Of a DNA stretch of 6,236 bases, positions 1 through 4,071 are shown piece after piece (the first letter of the stretch is position 1; every line of letters begins with the position of its first letter). Below the pieces are notes generated by a model. The model saw only the letters and a list, made by a program, of their open reading frames with translations. It had not been told where the DNA came from and ran no database searches. The position numbers were made by a program, and so were the translations under genes. The stretch is from CAIKMD01 sp035277525. Lineage in GTDB: Bacteria; Pseudomonadota; Alphaproteobacteria; ATCC43930; CGMCC-115725. The stretch covers positions 1-6,236 of the forward strand of contig DATEKH010000067.1 of NCBI GenBank assembly GCA_035277525.1, read 5' to 3'.

Positions 1-266
1 ACGCCGCGCGCATCGGCCGGTTCCGCCCCGGACCGGGCACCTTTTCGGCGGGAATTGAGAAGCAGCACCACAGCGCCGCGCCCATCCTTGCGCTCGCCGT
101 CCTTCATCCCTGAGCCTCGTTCCTGCTCGATCTGTCGAAAATGACCGACGGATGCCGTGCGCTCGAAGCTTAGGGCAGAACCCGCCCCCCGCACAATCGC
201 CAGCGCGAAAGCGGGGGCACACCGTCCCGAAACGCTGTGCCTGCGGTAAGCGGCTGGTTTCCGGCG
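1..266. other. Left-edge region without a supportable gene
   Basis: No reading frame here can be recognised. Two weak possibilities overlap at the left edge. On the - strand, an ATG at 107-105 opens a frame running off the window for about 35 codons, with a GAGG about 7 nt upstream; its peptide (start MKDGERKDGRG) matches no family I know. On the + strand, a frame open from base 3 to a TGA at 108-110 could be the last residues of an upstream gene and has a somewhat higher third-position GC. The two are antisense in the same register, so at most one is likely to be real. From about 110 to 266 I see no gene, RNA or repeat; the open + frame starting with ATG at 152 only runs over purE out of frame. 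Confidence 0.5.
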
Positions 267-267
267 C

Positions 268-295
268 TTGCCCCACCGCGCTTGCTTCCTATAAT
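268..295 (+). promoter_or_regulatory. Housekeeping-sigma promoter of purEK
   Basis: A perfect TATAAT lies at 290-295. It is preceded by TTGCCC at 268-273 with a 16-nt spacer (4 of 6 matches to TTGACA; CTTGCC at 267-272 matches 5 of 6 of the alphaproteobacterial CTTGAC). Transcription would begin near 302, giving a leader of about 20 nt that carries the purE ribosome binding site. No purine riboswitch or obvious operator lies between promoter and gene. The site also argues against any purE start upstream of it. Confidence 0.7.
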
Positions 296-313
296 GCGCC
301 CTTCGTTTTGGTC

Positions 314-320
314 GGGGGAG
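314..320 (+). promoter_or_regulatory. Ribosome binding site of purE
   Basis: GGGGGAG directly precedes the ATG at 324 with a short 3-nt gap. Together with the promoter at 268-295 it selects this ATG over the in-frame ATG at 237, which would lie upstream of the -35 box. Confidence 0.6.
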
Positions 321-323
321 GCC

Positions 324-827
324 ATGTCGGCCAAGAGCGGCGCAAAGCCCTCTATCGGAATTATCATGGGAAGCCAGTCCGACTGGAACACGATGCGCCA
401 CGCAGCGGAGACGCTGGACCGGCTTTCCATCCCCTATGAATCGCGCATCGTGTCCGCCCACCGCACGCCCACGCGGCTCTACGCCTATGCGCAGAAGGCG
501 CGCGGGCGGGGCCTCAAAGTCATCATCGCCGGAGCGGGCGGCGCGGCGCATCTGCCCGGCATGACCGCCGCTCTGACGCCGCTGCCGGTCCTCGGCGTGC
601 CGGTCGAGAGCGCGGCCTTGAAAGGCGTCGACAGCTTTCTTTCGATCGTTCAGATGCCGGGCGGCGTACCGGTCGGGACCTTCGCGATCGGCAAAGCCGG
701 CGCGATCAACGCCGCGCTGTTCGCGGCATCGATCCTCGCGCTCGGCGACAAGAAGATCGCGCTCCGCCTCGACCGCTGGCGCGCCGCGCAGACCGCCGCG
801 GTCGCGCTGGCTCCGAGCGGCAGATGA
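324..827 (+). CDS. purE: N5-carboxyaminoimidazole ribonucleotide mutase (class I PurE)
   Basis: PurE moves the carboxyl group of N5-CAIR to carbon 4, giving CAIR in cytoplasmic de novo purine synthesis. The 167-residue product has the class I signatures: GSQSDW (16-21), SAHRTP (44-49) with the catalytic His46, the glycine-rich loop GAGGAAHLPGM (70-80), GVPVESAAL (91-99) and SIVQMPGGVPVGT (107-119). Length is normal for the bacterial class I enzyme, an octamer in known cases. Class I PurE uses N5-CAIR made by PurK, and purK follows directly. The frame stays open upstream to an ATG at 237, but the promoter at 268-295 and the Shine-Dalgarno site next to the 324 ATG favour the later start, as does the fit to the family N-terminus. 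The stop overlaps the purK start as ATGA, so the pair is probably translationally coupled. The last 15-20 residues, rich in Ala and Arg, are variable in the family. Confidence 0.96.
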   Translation: MSAKSGAKPSIGIIMGSQSDWNTMRHAAETLDRLSIPYESRIVSAHRTPTRLYAYAQKARGRGLKVIIAGAGGAAHLPGMTAALTPLPVLGVPVESAALKGVDSFLSIVQMPGGVPVGTFAIGKAGAINAALFAASILALGDKKIALRLDRWRAAQTAAVALAPSGR

Positions 828-1891
828 TCGAGCCGGGCAAGACCATCGGCATTCTGGGCGGCGGTCAGCTCGGCCGCATGATCGCGCTCGCGGCGACGGC
901 GATGGGCTATCGCTGTCATGTCTATTGCCCGGAGAAGGACAGCCCGGCCGCGCAAGCGACCGCGCTCTCGACCACGGCACCCTATGAAGATGAGGCGGAA
1001 CTCGCGCGCTTTGCCGACCGCGTCGACATCGTCACCTTCGAGTTCGAGAACGTGCCCGCCAACACGGCCGAGTTCCTCGCCGCGCGCAAGCCCGTCCGCC
1101 CCGGCCCAAACGCCTTGCGCATCGCCCAGGACCGGCTCGCCGAGAAAGATTTCCTGCGCTCGATCGGGGTCGCGACTGCCCCCTACCGCGCGGTGGCGAG
1201 CGAGGACGAGTTGCGCCGCGCCTTCGAGGCCGTCGGGCCGCGCGCCATCCTCAAGACCGTGCGCATGGGGTATGACGGCAAGGGCCAGACTCCCCTGCGC
1301 AGCGACACCGACCTCGCGGCGGCTTGGCGCGGCTTTACCGCCGAGACCGGCATCTTGGAGGGCTTCGTCGAATTCGCCTGCGAGGTTTCGGTGATCGTCG
1401 CGCGCAGCGAGGGCGGGCGCTGCGCGACCTTTGCGCCCGTCGAAAACCAGCATCTCCATGGCATTCTCGAGACCACCATCGCGCCCGCCCGAGTCGAGGC
1501 CGAGGTCGCGATGCGCGCCGAGGCGATCACGCGCTATGTCGCGGAAAAGCTCGATCTCGTCGGGCTCATCGCCGTCGAGATGTTCGTAACCCACGAAGGC
1601 GAGGTGCTGGTCAACGAGATCGCGCCGCGGCCGCACAATTCGGGGCATTGGACGATCGATGCCTGCTATACGAGCCAGTTCGAGCAATTGGTGCGCGCGA
1701 TCTGCGGCTTGCCGCTGGGCTCGCCCGAGCGCCACGCCGATGCCGTGATGAAGAATCTGATCGGCGCCGACATCGCCAAATGGCGCGAGGCCATCAACGA
1801 CCCGCTGCAGAAAATCCATCTCTACGGCAAGGACGAGGTCGAGCCCGGCCGCAAGATGGGCCACGTCACGAAGCTGATCCCGCGCCGCTGA
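824..1891 (+). CDS. purK: N5-carboxyaminoimidazole ribonucleotide synthase (ATP-grasp)
   Basis: PurK uses ATP and bicarbonate to carboxylate AIR to N5-CAIR, the substrate of PurE. The 355 residues are full length. The N-terminal fold opens with the glycine-rich GILGGGQLGRM (9-19), followed by FEFENVP (72-78). The ATP-grasp part contains LKTVRMGYDGKGQ (143-155), the acidic EGFVEF stretch (179-184), EVSVIVARS (187-195), PVENQH (205-210), VEMF (251-254) and the metal- and phosphate-binding VNEIAPRPHNSGHWT (263-277). The C-terminal segment with YGK (334-336) and GRKMGH (342-347) is also intact. Its ATG overlaps the purE TGA by 4 bases, and no separate promoter is visible. The gene ends 12 bp before the convergent coq9 stop, with a small inverted repeat covering both stops. 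No missing catalytic residue was noticed. Confidence 0.96.
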   Translation: MIEPGKTIGILGGGQLGRMIALAATAMGYRCHVYCPEKDSPAAQATALSTTAPYEDEAELARFADRVDIVTFEFENVPANTAEFLAARKPVRPGPNALRIAQDRLAEKDFLRSIGVATAPYRAVASEDELRRAFEAVGPRAILKTVRMGYDGKGQTPLRSDTDLAAAWRGFTAETGILEGFVEFACEVSVIVARSEGGRCATFAPVENQHLHGILETTIAPARVEAEVAMRAEAITRYVAEKLDLVGLIAVEMFVTHEGEVLVNEIAPRPHNSGHWTIDACYTSQFEQLVRAICGLPLGSPERHADAVMKNLIGADIAKWREAINDPLQKIHLYGKDEVEPGRKMGHVTKLIPRR

Positions 1892-1908
1892 GCGGAGCTT
1901 GCCTCAGC
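1887..1908. terminator. Inverted repeat spanning the purK and coq9 stop codons
   Basis: GCTGAG (1887-1892) and CTCAGC (1903-1908) form a 6-bp stem with a 10-nt loop. The purK TGA lies in one arm and the complement of the coq9 TGA in the other. There is no T-run on either side, so this is at best a weak two-way terminator or a 3'-end protecting hairpin. A 6-bp stem may also occur by chance in GC-rich DNA. Confidence 0.25.
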
Positions 1909-2539
1909 TGGAGCGCGGCCGCAGCCCCCGCAAAATTCGCAAGGGCGAGGCAAGCCGGTCGGCGGCGTCCTTGAGCCGCGGCAGCGCAAGCACATCCGCC
2001 AGCCGACGGGCGAGGAAAGCTTCGCTCGCCGCGGCATTCTCGGAGCGATCGTCGAGCCAATAGAGCAAGGTCGCGGTGTAGATGCCGGCGAGCAAGCCGC
2101 GCTTGGTATAGAAATTGAAATCCGTCGAGACGTCGCCCGCGCCGTGCCAGATCGTATCGACTGCCTCGTAGAGGAGCTTTGCTCCGAGAGGCAGATTCTG
2201 CGGCAAGGCCAAGAGCGAAAGGCCGCGCCGTACGGCCTCGCGATGCGGCATGAGACTGCCGAGCCGCGTCTTGACGCCGAGCGCGACCCGCTCGCTCGTG
2301 CGCAGCTTGCGCGCACGCGCCGCTTTGAGCGCGGCGAGCGTCTTGCGATCGGCCCAGCGGCTGAACCAGGCCACGACATCGCGCGGTCCGCCGGGGAAGA
2401 GGGTCTCGAGCTCGACCGGATCGAGCCCGGCACGCAGCGCCGCGTCGCGCATCGCCCGGCGGCTCCAGCCATCGAACGGCACGGCCGGCAGGATGGCATG
2501 CAGCACCGCGTCCTTTCGCGCGGTATCGTCCGGGGTCAC
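1904..2539 (-). CDS. COQ9-family ubiquinone biosynthesis protein
   Basis: COQ9 proteins bind lipids and assist ubiquinone synthesis; in eukaryotes COQ9 partners the hydroxylase COQ7. They have a TetR-like fold without DNA-binding function. The family mark here is the segment DTIWHGAGDVSTDFNFYTKR (128-147), followed by GLLAGIYTATLLYWLDD (148-164). The N-terminal half contains the expected early helix around VPFDGWSRRAM (20-30). I chose the GTG at 2539, giving 211 residues, because it overlaps the def stop codon as GTGA, implying translational coupling. The frame is open further upstream (ATG at 2644), but that extension lies inside def and encodes a basic, unrelated sequence. The family was named in databases for lying divergently from rpsU; here it still points away from rpsU, with def in between. 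The exact bacterial role (possibly with a UbiF/COQ7-type hydroxylase) is inferred from eukaryotic work. Confidence 0.88.
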   Translation of the reverse strand: MTPDDTARKDAVLHAILPAVPFDGWSRRAMRDAALRAGLDPVELETLFPGGPRDVVAWFSRWADRKTLAALKAARARKLRTSERVALGVKTRLGSLMPHREAVRRGLSLLALPQNLPLGAKLLYEAVDTIWHGAGDVSTDFNFYTKRGLLAGIYTATLLYWLDDRSENAAASEAFLARRLADVLALPRLKDAADRLASPLRILRGLRPRSS

Positions 2540-3078
2540 GCGGTCTCGAGCGCGATCGGGTAGCGCGCCCCCTCCTCGACGAAGGTCAGAAGGCGCATGT
2601 CGGTCATGCGCTGCGGATAGAGAATGCCGTCGAGATGGTCGCATTCATGCTGCACCACGCGCGCATGAAATCCCTCGACCACGCGATCGATCGGCGCGCC
2701 GTCGGCGCCGACACCGCGATAGCGGATGCGGGCAAAGCGCGGCACCGCGCCTTTGAGGCCGGGGACGGAGAGGCAGCCCTCCCAGCCGAGTTCCATCGCC
2801 TCGCCCTGCGGCTCGATCGCCGGATTGATGAGCGCGATGAGATCCTGGGCGTGATCGTCGGGCCGGCCGGTGAGGCGTTGCTCGGGCACCTGAAAGATCA
2901 CCACCCGGAGCGGCACATGGACCTGCGGCGCGGCGAGGCCAGCGCCGCCGATATCGGCGAGCGTCTCGGCCATATCGGCGATGAGGGCGCGGATTTGCGG
3001 CGCCGAGGGATCGGCGACCGGGTCCGCCTTGCGGCGGAGCACCGGGTGCCCCATGCGCGCAATCTTCAAGATTGCCAT
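2536..3078 (-). CDS. def: Peptide deformylase (Def2-like class I)
   Basis: The enzyme removes the formyl group from the N-terminal formyl-methionine of nascent proteins, using a metal ion (Fe2+ in most bacteria). All three family motifs are intact in 180 residues: GAGLAAPQV (45-53), WEGCLSVPG (99-107) with metal ligand Cys102, and QHECDHLDG (143-151) with ligands His144 and His148 and catalytic Glu145. The start MAILKIARMGHPVLR and the GFHARVVQHECDH context resemble the second type of deformylase found as Def2 in pseudomonads more than the copy usually next to fmt; this comparison is from memory. If right, the genome should hold another def. The ATG at 3078 lacks a Shine-Dalgarno sequence (AACCCC precedes it) and may be translated from a leaderless mRNA. 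coq9 follows with a 4-base overlap, so def leads a two-gene operon divergent from rpsU. Confidence 0.94.
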   Translation of the reverse strand: MAILKIARMGHPVLRRKADPVADPSAPQIRALIADMAETLADIGGAGLAAPQVHVPLRVVIFQVPEQRLTGRPDDHAQDLIALINPAIEPQGEAMELGWEGCLSVPGLKGAVPRFARIRYRGVGADGAPIDRVVEGFHARVVQHECDHLDGILYPQRMTDMRLLTFVEEGARYPIALETA

Positions 3079-3084
3079 GGGGTT

Positions 3085-3114
3085 AATATGAGCGCGGCCC
3101 AGGGGCCCGTAAAG
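3085..3114 (-). promoter_or_regulatory. Candidate promoter of def-coq9 (leaderless)
   Basis: Read on the - strand, CTTTAC (3114-3109, 5 of 6 to CTTGAC) is followed after 18 nt by CATATT (3090-3085, 4 of 6 to TATAAT). Only AACCCC separates the -10 box from the ATG, so the usual start point, the seventh base after the -10, is the A of the def start codon at 3078. No Shine-Dalgarno sequence precedes def, which fits a leaderless transcript. The call rests on motif matching only. Confidence 0.4.
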
Positions 3115-3119
3115 CGCCG

Positions 3120-3149
3120 CTTGGCAATGGGACCCTGCCCATGCTATCT
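3120..3149 (+). promoter_or_regulatory. Candidate promoter of rpsU
   Basis: CTTGGC (3120-3125, 5 of 6 to the alphaproteobacterial CTTGAC) and CTATCT (3144-3149, 5 of 6 to CTATAT) are separated by 18 nt. Transcription would start near 3156, leaving a leader of about 60 nt before the GTG at 3216. It would lie back to back with the def promoter, the two -35 boxes being only 5 bp apart (3115-3119), so the two polymerases could compete. Confidence 0.45.
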
Positions 3150-3197
3150 AGCTGCCCCCTGGGCTGGCGAATGGCCGCCCGGTTGCTCTGGTCCACT

Positions 3198-3209
3198 GGA
3201 AGGAGAAGG
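3198..3209 (+). promoter_or_regulatory. Ribosome binding site of rpsU
   Basis: A purine-rich GGAAGGAGAAGG contains AGGAG at 3201-3205, 10 nt before the GTG at 3216. It fixes the rpsU start at this GTG rather than at the in-frame ATG at 3141, which lies within the promoter. Confidence 0.75.
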
Positions 3210-3215
3210 CCGCCC

Positions 3216-3419
3216 GTGCAGGTTCTCGTCCGCGACAACAACGTCGATCAGGCGTTGCGCGCTCTCAAGAAGAAGATGCAGCGCGAAGGCCTGTTCCGGG
3301 AGATGAAGCTTCGTCGCAATTACGAGAAACCGTCCGAGCGCCGCGCCCGCGAAAAAGCCGAAGCCGTGCGCCGCTATCGCAAGCTGCTGCGCAAGCGCAT
3401 GGAGCGCGAGGGGTACTAG
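3216..3419 (+). CDS. rpsU: 30S ribosomal protein bS21
   Basis: bS21 is a small basic protein of the 30S subunit near the anti-Shine-Dalgarno region of 16S rRNA, needed for efficient initiation on many mRNAs. The 67-residue product begins MQVLVRDNNVDQALRALKKK and contains the conserved EGLFREMKLRRNYEKPSERR core (23-42) and a helical, highly basic tail (KAEAVRRYRKLLRKRMEREG, 47-66). Length and sequence are typical of alphaproteobacteria. The GTG start is chosen from the strong Shine-Dalgarno sequence and the family N-terminus; the 25 codons upstream in the same frame are not bS21-like. It is divergent from def-coq9. A pair of palindromic repeats starts at the base immediately after its TAG and may form the 3' end of its mRNA. 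Confidence 0.96.
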   Translation: MQVLVRDNNVDQALRALKKKMQREGLFREMKLRRNYEKPSERRAREKAEAVRRYRKLLRKRMEREGY

Positions 3420-3470
3420 GCGTAGCACAAGCGAGGACCGATCCAAGGTCCGAGCCGTCGTGCGAAGCAA
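3420..3470. repeat. REP-like imperfect palindrome, copy 1
   Basis: A 51-bp unit starts at the base after the rpsU stop and contains GTAG at 3422-3425. It folds as one imperfect palindrome: outer arms GCGTAGCAC (3420-3428) and GTGCGAAGC (3460-3468) pair at 7 of 9 positions; an inner stem GGACC/GGTCC (3435-3439, 3447-3451) closes a 7-nt loop. Below the inner stem are a tandem A·G and G·A mismatch and then C-G and G-C pairs. Copy 2 lies 58 bp on. A GTAG near the 5' foot of an imperfect hairpin is known from REP elements mobilised by RAYT transposases; membership of that class is inference. Confidence 0.75.
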
Positions 3471-3477
3471 AGAGCCC

Positions 3478-3530
3478 GCGTAGCACAGCCGAGGCGCGAA
3501 TCTTCAGCGCCGAGGCGTCGTGCGAAGCAA
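3478..3530. repeat. REP-like imperfect palindrome, copy 2
   Basis: This second, 53-bp unit is in direct orientation after a 7-bp spacer. Its outer ends match copy 1: GCGTAGCACA at the left (3478-3487) and CGTCGTGCGAAGCAA at the right (3516-3530). The inner stem is GGCGC/GCGCC (3493-3497, 3507-3511) around a 9-nt loop that can add GAA/TTC pairing. Against copy 1 it has three compensating pair changes (A-T to C-G, C-G to G-C, and G-C to C-G) plus one change turning an A·C mismatch into G-C, so the folded shape is kept while the sequence differs. It ends 56 bp before the Nudix start codon. Confidence 0.75.
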
Positions 3531-3575
3531 ACCAACCAGCCGCCCGGCGCTGCCGTGGCGGCTTTGGCGTCTTAG

Positions 3576-3581
3576 AGGAGG
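3576..3581 (+). promoter_or_regulatory. Ribosome binding site of the Nudix gene
   Basis: A consensus AGGAGG lies 5 nt before the GTG at 3587 and fixes this start. No convincing promoter is visible between the palindromic repeats and this site, so readthrough from rpsU is possible. Confidence 0.75.
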
Positions 3582-3586
3582 GCGTC

Positions 3587-4054
3587 GTGGCGAAACGGAG
3601 CGCGGGCCTCCTGCTCTATCGCGTGAAGGAGCGCGAGATCGAGGTCTTTCTCGTCCATCCCGGCGGCCCGTTCTGGGCGAAGAAGGACGAAGGCGCCTGG
3701 ACCATTCCCAAAGGCGAGATCGACGCGGGCGAAGACGCGCTCGCCGCCGCCATCCGCGAATTCGCCGAAGAGACCGGAGCGACGCTCGCTGGCGAGTTCC
3801 GCGCGCTGCCGCCGATCCGCCAGGCCGGCGGCAAGACCGTGCTCGCCTGGGCGATCGCGGGCGAGCTCGATGCCGCTGCCATCCGCAGCAACGAATTCGA
3901 GATCGAGTGGCCGCCCAAATCCGGCCAGCGCCAGCGCTTTCCCGAAATCGACCGCGCAGAGTGGTTCGCACTCGACGAGGCGCGCCGCAAGATCAACAAG
4001 GCGCAAGCCGCCCTGCTCGATGCGCTCGTGGAAATGCTACGCCAGAGGCGCTGA
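3587..4054 (+). CDS. Nudix hydrolase (COG4119-like predicted NTP pyrophosphohydrolase)
   Basis: Nudix enzymes cleave compounds with a nucleoside diphosphate linked to another group, using Mg2+ or Mn2+. The 155-residue product has a perfect Nudix box GX5EX7REUXEEXGU at 43-65: Gly43, Glu49, Arg57-Glu58, Glu61-Glu62 and Gly64. It is preceded by KRSAGLLLYR (3-12) and VHPGGPFWAKKDEGAWTIPK (23-42), a combination I associate with the COG4119 family. The region WPPKSGQRQRFPEIDRAEWF (108-127) is also typical. The substrate cannot be read from the sequence; NTPs, dinucleoside polyphosphates and related compounds are possible. The start is GTG with a strong AGGAGG. Neighbours give little help: rpsU lies upstream across the repeats, and pntB is convergent with only 3 bp between the stop codons. 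Confidence 0.92.
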   Translation: MAKRSAGLLLYRVKEREIEVFLVHPGGPFWAKKDEGAWTIPKGEIDAGEDALAAAIREFAEETGATLAGEFRALPPIRQAGGKTVLAWAIAGELDAAAIRSNEFEIEWPPKSGQRQRFPEIDRAEWFALDEARRKINKAQAALLDALVEMLRQRR

Positions 4055-4071
4055 AATTCACCCCAGCGCCT
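4046..4071. terminator. Inverted repeat at the Nudix/pntB convergent stops
   Basis: AGGCGCTG (4046-4053) and CAGCGCCT (4064-4071) form a perfect 8-bp stem with a 10-nt loop. The Nudix TGA (4052-4054) begins in the left arm and the pntB stop (4060-4058 on the - strand) lies in the loop. There is no T-run on either strand, so it is not a classical intrinsic terminator, but it could mark the 3' ends of both mRNAs. Confidence 0.4.

Noticed and set aside
154..168. A faint resemblance of sequence near 154-168 (CGTGCG...CGAAGC) to the right end of the palindromic repeat
   Set aside because: The match is interrupted by three extra bases and lacks the rest of the palindrome, so it is not a third copy.
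237..323. N-terminal extension of purE from the ATG at 237
   Set aside because: It would begin upstream of the -35 and TATAAT boxes at 268-295, has no ribosome binding site, and adds residues absent from known PurE proteins.
296..323. Purine riboswitch or PurR-type operator in the purE leader
   Set aside because: The leader is only about 20 nt, too short for an aptamer, and shows no clear operator palindrome.
650..1864. A 404-codon open frame on the - strand opposite purK and the end of purE
   Set aside because: purE and purK are unmistakable on the + strand with intact motifs. The antisense frame is a by-product of GC-rich codon use and matches no family I recognise.
3141..3215. N-terminal extension of rpsU from the ATG at 3141
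   Set aside because: It overlaps the candidate promoter, has no Shine-Dalgarno sequence, and the added residues are unlike bS21; the GTG at 3216 has a strong site.
3420..3586. CRISPR array or tRNA/ncRNA gene in the rpsU-Nudix gap
   Set aside because: There are only two units with a 7-bp spacer and compensating internal differences, unlike identical CRISPR repeats with unique ~30-bp spacers; no tRNA cloverleaf is present.
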